From contig NC_065544.1 of assembly GCF_932294415.1 (NCBI RefSeq), positions 37,194,310-37,258,309 on the forward strand: a stretch of 64,000 nt of DNA, written 5' to 3'. A program made the translations under genes and the position numbers. The notes beneath the pieces were generated by a model. The model saw only the letters and a list, made by a program, of their open reading frames with translations, ran no database searches and had not been told where the DNA came from. Numbering within the stretch: the stretch's first letter is position 1; the number at the start of each line of letters is the position of its first letter. The stretch comes from Quercus robur. Taxonomy: Eukaryota; Streptophyta; Magnoliopsida; Fagales; Fagaceae. Shown here piece by piece: positions 12,983-28,899 of this stretch.

Positions 12983-13230
12983 CATAGGTGGCACAAGGCC
13001 TTGGCCTAAGGTCCCCATCCCAATAGAAAGGCCAAAATAAAAAATAGATGGTCCATACTCTCTCTTCCCTAACCTCAAGAAGGCTCTCATAATTGATAGC
13101 CAATAAAAACTGAACCCAATTGAAAGCCTTAGTAGTTTAAATAAAAAAATTTATGCGTGTCAAATCATCATTAGCGACCAATTTCCCCTATCATGTTGAT
13201 TCTTCTATTTTTGTAAGTCAGGATCCCACA
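12983..13230 (+). repeat. Diverged copy of the 1503-3618 repeat family
   Basis: Begins 'cacaaggccttggcctaagg' and continues with matches to the 395-bp unit (caattgaaa, aaatcatca, a stretch like 'atttcccc'). It lies inside the PTEN2 5'UTR intron. The match is clear in order but degenerate. Confidence 0.5.
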
Positions 13231-13249
13231 ACATAAATTGTCGGTTTTT

Positions 13250-13345
13250 TATTCATTTTATAATTCAATAGTTACAACAATGGGGGAGGGGGATTTTGAA
13301 CTTGTTCTCCTGCCATGCCACTAACCCACAAGGCTCATGGTGCCA
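13250..13345 (-). repeat. tRNA-derived SINE-like element
   Basis: On the minus strand, an A-box-like segment (TGAGCCTTGTGGGTTAGTGG) is followed about 30 bp later by a B-box-like AGTTCAAAATCCC. The copy ends in 'attgaattataaaa', a 3' end shared with copies near 29310 and 30710. Order and spacing fit a pol III-type SINE. Confidence 0.5.
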
Positions 13346-14429
13346 CCATAAATTGTCAACATTATCCATTCTATCTCCCACATGATCACTCACCAAACAA
13401 TCCCACCCTCTTTCTCAATGCCCCCCAACAAAAAAAAAAAGGAAACCTTACCCAGATAACAAATTTTCATCTCCTTTTATTAGATTTTATTCCAACTGAA
13501 TTCTACACCGAAATAATAAGAAGTCTAAACCAAAATTGAAAGCAATCCCCACAATGCATTCCAAAGCAAGAAATGCACGAATCCAAATCAGCCCCAGGGA
13601 AGCCAAAACAAGTCATTATTTACAGCCTATTTTCTAACTCCATTACAAAACCAAAAACCCATTTCACATAAAGTGACAATTCCATTGTTGTAACTATCGA
13701 ATCATCACACAGTAACAGCAATGTTAATAAACAGAAACAACCACTATTACCAAAGTTGTTCTGGGCATTAGCTGACCCCCATAAACCATTTCAGTGCAAC
13801 CAATTTGAGATTATCAGCTACAAAACACTATACACCTATACTTTACCATTCAACCCAAACACAAAAAAAAAAAAAAAAAAAAAAAAACCCCATTTCTTAG
13901 AGCTAAAATCAAATCAATTTTCACAAATGTTGCCAATCAATTCAACTCCATAACACACCCACTTTCGCTTAGAACAAAGCTAGCAACAATATTTAACCAA
14001 AAAATAAACGATAATCACTCATTTTCGAATTCAATTTCAAGGCATTTTTTCCCAGATCTAGGGCAACAATTACAAAAATTGAATTCACAGTAATTCAAAA
14101 TTTCTTACTTGAGATTGGAAAATCGGGAACCGTGGAGCTTCCAAAGCTGATTAGGGTTTCAAAATAGAGAGAGAGGGGTTTGTGATCGGACGGTTAAAAG
14201 GTGATGGTGTGGAGGGTCAGTTCACGAGGGGCTCGTTTGGTCAACGAAACGGAGGGCGGTGATTTGTCAGAAATTGTCTGAGTTTCAGAGAAATCTACAG
14301 GTTCTTCTGCGGGTTTTAAAATCATACGGTGGATAAAATTTGGTGGGGTTTTCTTACTGTGTAGCGTAATAAGAGAATTTGTTTTTTTTGTTTTTTGTTT
14401 TTGGTTTTTTATAATCAACTAGATTAGAG

Positions 14430-16050
14430 TGATCTGGTGATGGTTCGATGAGGATTAGAGGTTTATGGGCCCTTGATAGCTCTGACTAAGTCTGGCTCAT
14501 ATGGTTGTCACAAAACGCTTTGATAGTTTTGAAGTTTTCCCTTCCCATAAACGGTTTTCCATTTCCTTCTACTTTCTTTAGCAGTTATGTACTTGGTTTT
14601 TGTTTTTTTTTTTTTTTTTTTTTTTTCTTTCGATAAGTTACTTGGTGGGAATTATGAATTATCCCATAAATGGATGGGATGGAAATTTTTGTTATTTATT
14701 GGACCACATGGAAAAAAAAAAAAAAAAAAAAAAAAAAAAACAACATCATTAGTGTAAACACAATAATAATGGAAATAACACAAAAAGAAACTGAATAATA
14801 CTTCTAAATATTATTTATTTAAACTCGCTCTTTTTAAAGAGATTCAAGCCAGTAGGAGGATCCAATAGGCTAATTCACCTCTACCATTCACCTTCACTTT
14901 CTCCTTGCGTACGTATCTAGCTCAATATCTAAGACAATTCATTTTAGCCCATTAATCACCACAATTATTAAAAAAAAAAAAATAGTCTCTCTCTTTTTCA
15001 ATGTGGAATTAAATATTTTCACTAATTCTTCATCTTCCATATTCACTCCTACATTCTTACATTTATGTTGTAACATTTATTCATTTTAATTATTTAATAT
15101 TAAAATGCCCCAACCAAAAATATATAAGATAAGAAGCTAGAGTGAGTGTTATTGGAAAAACCAAAATTGAGACCCGTGATTGAGAATCGAGTCCAAATGA
15201 GAACTAATCCAAAGTTGCGCAATCGAATATCTGAGCATTTAACACAATGGTTAAGCCAACAAACAGAGAGTGATACATGCATTATCGTGAAAGAAGGGTC
15301 AAATGGAGCATTGAACACGCCAAATTTTTTTTTTTTTTTTTTTTTTTTTGCACTATTGACATCCTTGTCCACTATGCTAACTATTGATGTGCTCTAGGGG
15401 AATTGATGGGATAAGGGTCAAATCACTAAAGAATGTGTTCCAAGGACCTTGGGACAATGGATATTCATGAGTATCATACTAGTATAAGGGTTATTATTAA
15501 GTACTTCGGGAGTATACTTCCTCCTTCTCTCATGGGGGATAGGTCTCACTCACCATGGGACACACTTTTATGTGAAAGGGAGGGAATATACTCTCGAACT
15601 ACCTAGTAAATTTTCCTAATATAAATAGGAATCTAGCTTCATATGAGACATATGCAATTTTTTTGACCAAATCATCTAATAGTTCTCACACTATATCCAA
15701 ACTTTAGAATTAAAGCCTTCCAAGGATCATAGAGAATTGTGCCTTAGGTCTTTTACTATTTTGAATGCATTCAACAATGCATAAATGGCCATGCTTCCCA
15801 TGATGTTTTCCACAATTCCCCCCCGCCCCCCTCTCTCCCTCAAAGTATAGTTGATTGGGTGGTTTTGAATAAGACAATCTATCATGCCAACAAAATCAAA
15901 CAAACTAACCAAAATCGACCACAACTTATTGCCAAAGGTTACTAGGGAGATGTATGTCACTAAGGTTGAAGTAGAAAAGAAAAAGTTTAATGAGACATGC
16001 GATAGTGGGTTTTAAAAACTAACAAAAACTACAACGTTCAAACTCTTTAT
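14430..16050. other. Intergenic DNA without a recognised gene
   Basis: AT-rich sequence with homopolymer tracts (T near 14600-14627, A near 14712-14740, T near 15326-15349). Short ORFs here span the poly-T or have no family resemblance. Nothing else was recognised. Confidence 0.5.
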
Positions 16051-16057
16051 ATATATA

Positions 16058-16398
16058 CTAGCCTCTGAGCATTCACTCAGGCGTGTGCTCAGAGGCTCTT
16101 CTAAGTGCGTGCTTAGAGGCTCTTCTATTTTTTGGGTAATGGTTAATTTAGAGCATTTATTATAATTTGGGATTACTACATTTTCCAATCACACAAAAAA
16201 AAAAAAAAAAAAAAAAAAAACCTAGGGGTGTGATGAAAAATTATTTCACCGCACATAATACTCATCACATCCTTAGGCTTTTTTTGTGATTGGAAAATGT
16301 AGTAATCCCAAATTATAATAAATGCTCTAAATTAACTCTTACCAAAAAAAATAGATGAGCCTCTTAGTATGCACTTAAACGCGTGCTCATAGGCTAGT
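16058..16398. mobile_element. Foldback (snap-back) MITE
   Basis: The two halves are near-perfect inverted copies over about 130 bp: CTAGCCTCTGAGCA at 16058 and TGAGCAC...CTAG at its mirror near 16397. The arms share 'gcatttattataatttggg' and 'cattttccaatcaca'. A poly-A core (about 16194-16220) and a short unique loop separate the arms. No coding capacity. The TSD was not resolved. Confidence 0.7.
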
Positions 16399-16420
16399 TT
16401 TATTTTTTATTTTTTTATTT

Positions 16421-16807
16421 AACGTGAGATAGTTTTTGCTTATTGTATTGGAGGGGTAGTTATTTTCTTACAAACGTACTGACACACCTTTTTTTTTAAT
16501 TATTTTTTTTACAAAAATTCTATTTCAAACCGGAATAATAGGAGTAGACGTGGGGAAAACGAGTTTTTTTTTTCTATTTCCTCTGAGAAGTTATTTTTTT
16601 ATGAGAAGTTCTGATGAAAATTATTTCAACTGACACTATTTTTTTTTTTTTTTTTTTGAACGTGGGATAGTTTTTGCTTATTGTATTGGAGGGGTAGTTA
16701 TTTTCTTACAAACGTATTGACACAATTTTTTATTTATTTTTTTGTTTTTTAACGTGGGATAGTTTTTGCTTATTTTATTGGAGGGGTAGTTATTTTCTTA
16801 CCAACGT
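16421..16807 (+). repeat. Three copies of a ~65-bp motif next to poly-T tracts
   Basis: 'aacgtgggatagtttttgct' plus 'tattggaggggtagttattt' occurs at 16421, 16659 and 16751 (first copy 'gtgagat'). Each copy is preceded by a T-rich run. Unequal spacing (238 and 92 bp) argues for duplicated segments rather than a clean tandem array. Confidence 0.75.
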
Positions 16808-17008
16808 GAGTAGTGGGAAGCTCTTTTTTTGAGAAGAAAAGTGGGGAATATTACACGTTTCTTTTTTCTTTTTTTTTACATCACTGGGGATTTTTTTTTT
16901 TTTTTTTTGACAACACGTGGGAAGGTTCTTTTGCTATTGAATATAAGTAGGAGTTTATTAGAAGCAGGAAAGCATTTCAACGTAGAAGTGAGAATTTATT
17001 ATTTTTGT

Positions 17009-17181
17009 TAATTTACTATTTTAACCCCATTTTTAAGTTTTAGGTAGGGGTATTTTTGACAGTAAAAAAAGCAATAACTAACTTTCCTTTGCCAATTTAC
17101 TATTTTTGCCCTATTTTTAAGTTGTTGGTTAATTAATTTATGGGTATTTTTGACAAAAAAAAAAACAATAACTAACTTTCT
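17009..17181 (+). repeat. Duplicated ~85-bp segment
   Basis: 'aatttactatttt...cc(c)tatttttaagtt' followed by 'gggtatttttgaca' and 'caataactaactttc' occurs twice in a row, at about 17009-17085 and 17093-17181. Confidence 0.6.
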
Positions 17182-17449
17182 GAATCCTCTTAATATATAC
17201 AGATAGATATATATATATATATATATATATGAACAATATATATAATGAACAAAACAAGTTGGTTTTGGAAGGGGGAAATGACATCATTTTGAGGCTATAA
17301 ACACAAGATATCTTCCACAATCTCAAATTTTCATCTCTCTCTCTCTCTCTCTCTCTCAAAAAGTTCTCTAATCTTCATCTCTCTCCTTCATCAGTGTAGC
17401 TACTTTGCCTACTTGCAATCTTCCTCATCTGCCTTTAAGATTGAGATAT

Positions 17450-17456
<7 letters not shown>

Positions 17457-17514
<58 letters not shown>
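17457..17514 (+). repeat. (CT)n microsatellite
   Basis: About 58 bases of uninterrupted CT dinucleotide. A shorter CT run lies at 17334-17357. Confidence 0.95.
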
Positions 17515-17516
<2 letters not shown>

Positions 17517-17661
17517 GGATTTGTTGTTTTGCAGGTGAAATATTACAATATTACTCAATTGTCCTCAACATTCAAGAGGTTATTTATTTATTTATTTATT
17601 TATTATTATTATATTTTATTTTTTTAATAAAATGAATTGCATCAATGAATAGATAGCTTTT

Positions 17662-20600
17662 GGTTAAATGGTTAAGATTTCCAAGCCTCCACCTCAGTAG
17701 TGGTCTTTCTCTCCACTCGTGTGGTGCTCTCTACCATCTCCGTATGGTCCTTCCCTCCACCTCAGTGTTATCTTTCTCCACCACCTCTGTGTGGTTTCCT
17801 CTCCCCACTATTGTGAGGGTCTTTTTCATACCCAAAACTCATATCTCATACCCAAATCTCAGAATTTATACCCATCAATCTTTCCCATCAATCCTTCATA
17901 ACAATCTTGCCCCAAATCTCAGAATTCATACCCATTTATTATTCCCAAATTTCGCGATTTTGATTAGGGAGGAGACATTCTTTGCACCTCAATGGATCTG
18001 GTTGGAAGTCTCTGTTCAGCAGTCCTTTGCCGTTCGTGGGGCCTAGTTGTTAGAATCGCCCAATTTCATCGGCTAGTGAGTGGATCGACGCCCTTATTGG
18101 TAAGACTCATATTTCCCCTTCTTTTTGTTGTGATTGTGCTGGGTTGTGGTCCTTTGGTTGTTCTTGGCTGGTTGAGTTGTCAAGCTGTGGTTTCTTTCAA
18201 TCTCAGCATGCGTTTGTTAGCCTAGAATTTTAGAGGTATAGGTAGAGATTCAAAAGTAAGAGCTCTAAAGGAGCTAATACGAGCTTCAAACTCGGATTTG
18301 GTTTTCTTATCTGAAACAAAAATCCATGCACCTAGAATTAATAGAATCAAAACCCGTTTAAACTTCTTTGACTGTTTTTATGTGGAAGCCAATGGACGAG
18401 CTGGGGGTTTAGCTTTGTTTTGGAGAATGGGTGTTGATTTGGAGATAGTCTATTCAGACAGCAATGTAATTGCTTCACTAATCTATTCTGATCCAGAAAG
18501 ATCCCCATGGATGTTGTTCTGTGTATATGGCCCTCCTAGTAGAGCCAAAAGGAAAAAATTTTGGGTAAAGGTTGAAGACTTGGCAAAATATTTTTCAGGG
18601 CCTTGGGCAGTAATGGGTGACTTCAATAACATCAAGGGCTCAAAGGAGAAAAAAGGAGGACGGCATGTTGGGGAAAGCTCAGTTAACAGTCTCAGGGATT
18701 TTATAAATAATATGGGTGCCATTGATCTAGATTTTATTGGTCCATTCTTTACCTGGTCCAATAGACGTGAAGGTCTCACAAATATTAGGCAGAGGTTAGA
18801 TCAGTGTTTATGTGATCAAGAATGGCAGACTCTCTTCCCTAAGGCAGGCATTCGGCATCTTGTCAATGCGAATTTTGATCACAACCCAATCCTCTTAGAT
18901 ACCCATATGGAGAACACATATCTTTTAAAGCCTTTTCGTTTTGAGGCTATGTGGACTAAGGATGAATCAAGTAAAGAAGTAATAGAAAGTGCTTGGCAAA
19001 CGAGAGTTGACGGCCCACAAAGTCTTAAACTAGCCAAAAAACTGGAAGCAACTAGGAGAGATCTTAAAAGATGGAATAAGAGCTGTTTTGGAAGTTCAAG
19101 AGAGAAAATTAAAGAGCTGGAGCAGAAGATAGCGCAAATTCAGAGTTTAGAGGCCACAAAAGAAAATTTGGAGCTTGAAGCTTCGTTGAGTTTAGAATTA
19201 GATGAATGGTTGGCAAGGGAGGATTTAAAATGGAAACAAAAATCTAGAGAGATTTGGATAAGAGAGGGTGATCAGAATACTCGTTTCTTCCATCTCTCAA
19301 CTTTGGTCAGAAGAAGGAGAAATTGTATTCAAGAAATCAAATTGGAGGATGGATCTTGGATAAATGATGGGGAAGACATTCAAATGTATTTTATTGAGAA
19401 CTTTTAAGGCTCTTTATCAAACTGGTTCTCCTAATGTTCCAGAAAATTTGGAAAACTTAATAGAGGCATGCATCTCAAATATTGAAAACAAAGAACTATG
19501 CAAGGTGCCAACGAGAGATGAAATACGGAAAGTTATATTTGAGATGAAATCTCTTAAAGCTCCGGGGCCAGATGGTTTTCCAGCCCTTTTCTACAAACAC
19601 TATTGGGAGACAGTAGGGGATCAAATTGTGTCAGCCACTCAAAGTTTTTTTAGAGATGGAAGGTTCCTTAAAGAGTTTAACCAGACCTTCATCTCTCTAA
19701 TTCCAAAGAAAAAGGGAGCATGTAATTTTAACCAATTTCGGCTTATTAGTTTGTGCAATGTGTGCTATAAGATGATTTCCAAGATCATTGTTAACAGGCT
19801 AAGACCCCTCCTATCAAAAATGGTGGATCCAGCTCAAGTAGCTTTTGTGCCGAATCGCTGGATAACAGAAAACATGGCTCTTGCTCAAGAAGTTGTACAT
19901 AGTTTTAAAAAAACACAAAAAAAGGAAGGTTTTCTGAGGGTCAAGCTAGATTTTCAAAAAGCGTATGACCATTTGGAATGGAACTTTTTAATCATTGTGC
20001 TCAAAGCATTTGGGTTTAGTGCTAAATTCACAAGTTTGATCCATCAGTGCCTCTCTACTATCCAATTCTCAATTTTGCTCAATGGTGGCCAATGCCCAAG
20101 CTTTTTACCATCATGGGGATCAGACAAGGGGATCCCATATCCCCATATCTTTTCATCTTGGGTAGTGAAGTGCTAATGAGGCTAATCAACAGAGAAATCT
20201 CTCTTGGGCGGCTGTCTGCTGTTAAAGTCTCAGGTAATGCCCCTTCTATTTCCAAACTTTGTTATGCTGATGATTTAATGCTATTTTGTAAAGCTAAAAT
20301 GTCTGAACTTAATGTTCTAAAATTTTTTTTGGAGAAATATTGTTACTAGTCGGGTCAAGTCATCAGTGTGGAAAAGTATGGGGTTTTTCCTTCCAAGGGA
20401 GTTAGGCAACAATTTTTAAATCAAATTAAAAGCTGCTAGGGGATAAGCAAACTTCCCCCAAACTCAAAATACTTGGATGTGCCTTTTTTCTTCTCGGCAA
20501 GTAGATCCAGGGATCTAAACCCAATCAAAGAGAAGTTAGAAAATAAACTTTCAGGTTGGAAGAGCAAAAACTTATCCTGGCAAGGTAGAGCAACCCTCAC

Positions 20601-22354
20601 CAAATCAGTTGCACAGGCCATTCCAACCTATTCAATGACAGCCATTCAATTTCCTAGAGAGTTGTGCAAGTGCCTGGATGCTGTTGTTAGACGGTTCTGG
20701 TGGAACCCAAAATCTAATTCTGGCTCGTTCCTGACACCCATTGCTTGGTCATCTTTATGTTGGCCTCTAAAGGAAGGAGGCTTGGGTTTTATAAAATTCT
20801 GGGACTTCAATCAAGCTCTACTTTCCAAGTTAGCCTGGTGGATTCTTTCAAAAAAAGATTGTTTGTGTGTAAAAGCGCTCAGAGCAAAATACAAAGCTAG
20901 GGGCAATTGGCTAAACCATAAGACTATGGGGTCTCCCTCCATGATTTGGAGAAGCTTAGAAGGCACGAAATCTTTGCTTGCTCGAAGTGCCTGCATGTTG
21001 ATAGGAAATGGAAACACAGTCAGAATATGGGAGGACCCTTGGATTCCAGATCTTCCTAATTTCATTCCGAGTCCAAGGGAGGGGACCTGTCCAGAAATGA
21101 CACTTATTGTTTCACAACTAGTCAACCAAGAAGGCTGGGATCTTACCAAAATAAGAAATACTTTTGATGAGACTACATCCCAGCTCATCCAAAAAATCCC
21201 CCTCTCACTGCTTGCTCCAAAAGATTGTTGGATGTGGATCTCCAATAACTCAGGGGAGTTTTCAGTCAAGTCTGCTTATTGGTTAAGTAGAAACATAGCC
21301 CTCCAATAAACCAAGATGCAATTCGCGGCCTCATTTGGAAGTCAAAAATCCATGAAAGGCTCAAAATGCACCTGTGGTGTATTGCGGCAAATTGCTTACC
21401 TACTAAAGATTGTTTAGCCAGATTCTGTGATTTAGATGATGTCCTTTGCCCTCTTTGCAAGGATGTTGAAGAATCCAGCCTTTATCTCTTTATCTCTTGC
21501 CCCTTTACGAGAACTGTGTGGTTTAATTCCCAGTGGGGACTAAGTTTAGAAAATCTGAACTTAAACTTTCCTTCTCATCTTATTGGGGTCTTCCTTAATC
21601 CTCTTGCTGAAGTTAATATTGTGGGAGTTAAAAGGGATGAATTCTTATTGTTTGGGGTTGTTATTTGCGAAGCCATTTGGAGGGCTAGAAACTAAGCTAT
21701 CTTTGAAGGCAAAGAAACTAATCCAATTGAGCTATGCTAGAAAGTTGATAAGTCCATAGGTGAGCACAAAATGCCCATAGCAACCCATTCGGGCTTCCAA
21801 TTGCTGAAACCAGTTCAAAGGTGGAAGAAACCACCCAGAGATTCAATCAAGATAAATGTTGATGCTGCTTTCAAAGATGATAAATCCTCCATTGCAGCGG
21901 TTGCTAGAGATTGGAGAGGTGAAGTGGTTTTTGCTTGTGCTAAGAGAGTATATTCCATCCTCCCTCTTCAAGCAGAAGCAGAAGCCATTAAATGGGCTTT
22001 AAGTTTAGCTAAAAGTATTGATGTAGCTACTATAATTGTGGAGAGTGACTCCAAAGTCTGTGTAGACGCTTTAGCCGCTTCTGGTAATCAGGTTCCTTGG
22101 AGTATTAGAGGTATATGCAATGAAATTCTCAACTTGATGTCACTTATTCCTGGCTGTCATGTCGCTTGGATCCCTAGAGGGGCAAATAAAGTAGCTCATT
22201 CTCTAGCTAAGTTGTCATTTGTGAATAATGTTTTTGGTTCTTTCGATGTAGGTTTCAGCCCTTCCTATTTTGAGCTTATCATTACGGAAGAGGCTCTTAT
22301 TTCCTCTTTGTAATTCTTTTGTCTTGTGAATAAAATTTCTTGTTCATTAAAAAA
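17662..22354 (+). mobile_element. LINE retrotransposon with an 18-bp target-site duplication
   Basis: AATGAATAGATAGCTTTT occurs exactly at 17644-17661 and again at 22355-22372, with a short A run (attaaaaaa) just before the second copy. These are the marks of target-primed insertion. The body carries ORF2 only; about 550 bp of 5' sequence has no recognisable Gag-like ORF1, so the copy is 5'-truncated or ORF1-deficient. The perfect TSD suggests fairly recent insertion despite the ORF2 damage. Confidence 0.9.
18208..22313 (+). pseudogene. LINE ORF2 (endonuclease, RT, zinc region, RNase H), broken
   Basis: In order: an APE-like endonuclease (SETK, GDFNN, FDHNPI) at 18208-18900; a linker; reverse transcriptase with KAPGPDGFPALFYKHYW at about 19557, LDFQKAYDHLEW near 19950 and the catalytic YADD at about 20263; a C-terminal zinc-binding region (LCPLCKD near 21445); and RNase H with NVDAAFKDD, AEAEAIKWAL and VESDSK (21860-22060). 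Breaks: the Trp codon of the usual start 'WNCRG' motif is TAG at 18223; a frameshift lies near 19402; another near 20100; in-frame stops lie near 20347, 20440, 21307 and 21693. It cannot make a full protein. Confidence 0.88.
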
Positions 22355-23078
22355 AATGAATAGATAGCTTTTTATCATGCATGATCTTAATGGAGAAAAA
22401 GAAAAGTTATTTAGCAATGTGTGAATATTATTTGCTATTGAACATTGTGGCGCAAAGTGATCTAACCAACTGCACCACACTTGAAAACTGCCGTACAATA
22501 TGGCTGGGGTCTTTGACCATTCCATGGTACGGTGTAGTTTTTCAAGTTTAGGCCAACGATCTCATCCTTGCAGTTGCAGTGCAAAATGTGGCAAAATAGT
22601 GAAATACCCAACTACCCACACACTGATGAACACCAATTTCAATCATTTACTATTTACCATTTATTTTTTTATTTATTTTTTTAAAATGTCAGTCACTTCT
22701 ATCCATCCATCACAATTTTCTGAAGCTCCAAGCCTCTGTAAACAAAGGATTTGAGGCAAGAAGTTGCTTGCACAGATTGGCCCTATATTATACATCCTTT
22801 ATTATTTTTTACTGTGACTGTGAGTGAAGATGTGTGCTTATAAATATCTTAATATACTCCTTTTGAAATGTGCTTAGATTTAAAAGCAATAAGATCATAA
22901 AAAAAAATAAAAAATAAAAAATAAAAGCAATAAGCCTCATCTTTTCTATCCCAGTTCACTATCTTAACCAAATACAAAAAGCTTATATGTTTATACTATT
23001 TTACTACTTATTTTATCATTATCCAACTAGTACATAATTTTATCTGAGTTCTACTATTTTGCAATGAAAATTGTAATT

Positions 23079-23722
23079 ATGGGTGTTCATGGATTTTGTT
23101 GAGTTGAGTTAGGTTTGTCCAAACCCATCCGAAAACCCGACCCACCCGAAGAAACTGATCAAATCTGATCCAACACCGGCCGACTTGACTACTCCGGTAG
23201 TCGACAACGGATCTTCTCCACTAGAAACCGACTCTGACGGGTCGGTTTTAGTTTCCCTCCAACCAAAACCCGAAAAACCCAAACCGTTTGACAAAAACCC
23301 AAATTCTGGTGAAAAACCTAGATTCCGGTGAAAATTTTCTAGATTCTGGCGAAAATTTTCCAGATCTCAGCAAAAAAACCTAGATTTCAATGATATTTCA
23401 ATTAAATCCAGTGAGATTTTGACTGGATATGGTGAAATCTCATCGAATTTGGTGAGATTTCCGTCGGATCTGGCGAAATCTCATTGATTCTGATAAGATT
23501 TTCGCCAAATCTAGGTTTTTCTCACCGTTTTCTCACTGTTTCCTCGCTATTTTCTTAGATCTATGACACTGACCAACCCGTCCGCCACCCATTGAAGGTT
23601 TGATTCGCCCGACCCATCTACTCCAACTCGGTGGCAGGTGAGATTTTTTGCCACTCGATTTCGTTGGGTCGGTTTTGGGTTGGGCACAAACTCAACCTAA
23701 ATTGACTTGTGGACAACCCTAA
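23079..23722. mobile_element. hAT-like non-autonomous repeat, ~640 bp
   Basis: The ends GGGTGTTCATGG (23081) and TGTGGACAACCCT (ending 23720) are inverted relatives. The interior has degenerate short repeats of the 'agattc(c/t)ggtgaaaa' kind (23300-23520). A TSD could not be assigned with confidence. Confidence 0.45.
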
Positions 23723-24287
23723 GTTGAGTCAAGTCAGGTTGAAGAAATCTCCAACCCAATGTAGCTTTTTTTAAATAAATATATATAAAAAAAAAAAAAA
23801 AAAACCATATCTTGGAGGAATTTGTTTGGAATTATTTAATCAAGCCTAATAAAAAAAAGTGGATTTTTATTCAACTATTTAAATACATTATTCCATAAAT
23901 AAGTAAAGTTTAGGCTGTGCACAAATTGCTCTAACATTACAATTTCATAATAACTATGTCTTAGAATACCGTAGTAAATCAAACCATGTCCCCTTTTCTT
24001 TGGTTAATTAGGACTAACATTAAACACTAAACAAAAGAAATGGAAGCAAAAATATTTAAGCAGAATTAAACTATGTCCCCTCAAGGACGGACTCACAATT
24101 TTAAGTTAGTGGGGGTTGGAGTATAAAGAAAAAAAAAATCCAAATAGGTGTCCATATAGTATTAAAAATTATAAATACACAAAATTGTTATTTCTAAATA
24201 CATTAAGATATAATCATTTACCAATAAAAACAAAAATAAAATAATTTTTTTTAATACTACATCTAGGATTTTTTTTTAGTTGAAATT

Positions 24288-24672
24288 AGAGCATTTCATA
24301 GTGGTATTGCTAAAAATTTTAGCTTTTAACACCTTAAAAAATTATTTTATTTATTTTGTCATCTCACTTTACAATACCGCCAAAATCAAATGTTCTATTT
24401 TTTTTATCACTTCATTTAAAATAATATAAACAACTCATTAAAATAATAAAAGAAGAGAGAGAATTTGAATTTTTTAATTGAAGGAAAAGATATAATCTTA
24501 ATAAAATATTGTCTTTTATTTTTAATAACTTGCTATAGTCAATTGGTATTTATACCACATTACTGTAGTTGCAAAAAATTTAATTTTAGCTTGTCTAATA
24601 ACATATGATTTTTTGGTTTTTTGGTAGTAAAATAACTTTTTTTTTGCTAAAATACAATCACCATTGTAAATA
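24288..24672. mobile_element. Small MITE-like element
   Basis: The left end 'gagcatttcatagtggtatt' and the right end, read in reverse (ttacaatggtgattgtattt), are imperfect inverted copies. It resembles the GAGCAT-type ends at 4119. AT-rich, non-coding. Confidence 0.4.
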
Positions 24673-24779
24673 TTTTTATTGTTTTTATTAAGTTTTTGGG
24701 TTGTACAATTGCGATTTAGGTGAGGTTAGTTAGGATTATTGAGGAGAAAGAGGACTAAAGTTTTGTAAAGGGCCCAACT

Positions 24780-24783
24780 ACAA

Positions 24784-24823
<40 letters not shown>

Positions 24824-24965
24824 TAATAACTAAAAAAAAAAAAAATGGACCCAAGTGGCCGAGGCCCCCACCTGGGTCCATCCCTTCCCCCCTCCCCCTC
24901 CCCCTCCCCTCCCCTCCCCTCTTAACTATCAATTTATCAATATATATATATATATATATATATAA
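24780..24965. repeat. Simple repeats: poly-A, (AT)n and CCCCT-rich tract
   Basis: Poly-A at 24781-24799, AT repeats at 24800-24826 and 24940-24964, and a C/T-rich asymmetric stretch at 24885-24921. Confidence 0.9.
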
Positions 24966-25606
24966 AATAATAATAATAATAATTAATAGGATGAGCTAAG
25001 TCGAGTTATTCAGGTTGAAAATTTTGACGACACAAATCCAACCCAATTTTACACCAAAAAAAAGAAACCCATCTCAACCAAACTTAACCCATCAATTCAC
25101 AGAAAACCAACCTGAGTAGTTCATATTAGGATCAAGTTCATTGGGTTAGCAAGTTGAATGCAAACCCGCTAACTACAAGTCTACAACTATGTTGGAATAA
25201 GATAAATTACTGCCTTCTATAAATTGAAGGTTAAACAGAAAGAAACGGGCATATGGCTATAATCCATGCTTCACTATTAAAAACAAAAAACAAAGAACAT
25301 ATAAAAAAAACCAATCACAATTATTGAAAAGAGAAGTTGGAAGATATATACAAATTATTGGTTGATTGACAATTCTAATTTTTGAGTCTAGGCAAATAAT
25401 GAGAGTATTTACAGTAATCATCATATAAAAAAATATATTAAAAAAAACAACATTGAAAGTCTCCATCCCAGGTTTAATTGGGGTCTGCAGAAACTTTTGA
25501 GTTTAATGAAGAAATAGCATTTCTTCTTGCAACCCTTCAAGTATAGCTCTAAATTCTTCATCATTTGCCTTTGCACTTTTCAGACCCAACATGACCCCAA
25601 GGATTC

Positions 25607-28557
<2,951 letters not shown>

Positions 28558-28613
28558 GTTTGAAACAAAAAGGAGGAGATGGGTTTGGTTTGTGGGTTGT
28601 GAATCTAGAATTG

Positions 28614-28626
28614 TAGATATATAAAG
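28614..28626 (-). promoter_or_regulatory. Candidate TATA box for the RD21-like gene
   Basis: On the minus strand TTTATATATC lies about 60 bp upstream of the ATG at 28557, a plausible distance for a short leader. Position and consensus are the only support. Confidence 0.4.
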
Positions 28627-28899
28627 GTGGGAATGAGAGAGAGTTTGAGTTGGATTCGATAGGAAAGAGAGTCCCAAAGTACGTGGAAATAGGAGTTTCT
28701 GTCTGTCACGCAGGTTATGGGTGGCCCACCTAAATTTTGGTAGGTTTTTTTTGTTATCTAGCGATGCTATACTCACACTAAATTTCACAATATTATTTTT
28801 ATAGCCGCTAATTAGGTAAGATTTTATTGGTTTTTATATGAGTGCACTGCTGAGACTACTTTTTTTAACTATGGATAAAAATAAAAATCTGCCACGTTA

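Larger units (their letters stand above)
12426..14200 (-). promoter_or_regulatory. 5' leader of PTEN2-like gene with a UTR intron
   Basis: Upstream of the ATG a likely leader exon runs from a cag acceptor (exon start 12512) to 12426. A further leader exon ends at about 14109 with a GTAAG donor on the minus strand and includes the minus-strand sequence of 14110-14160. The implied intron is about 1.6 kb and contains repeat debris. No TATA box was recognised; a GA/CT-rich stretch lies near 14165-14178. Splice sites were inferred from consensus only. Confidence 0.45.

Noticed and set aside
17660-18046. 128-codon ORF at the LINE 5' end as ORF1
   Set aside because: It is Ser/Leu/Pro-rich with no zinc knuckle or RNA-binding motif, and a second frame is open across the same region.
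28558-28788. N-terminal extension of the RD21-like ORF from an upstream in-frame Met
   Set aside because: The extension has no family match, precedes a normal signal peptide at 28557 and would read across the candidate TATA box.
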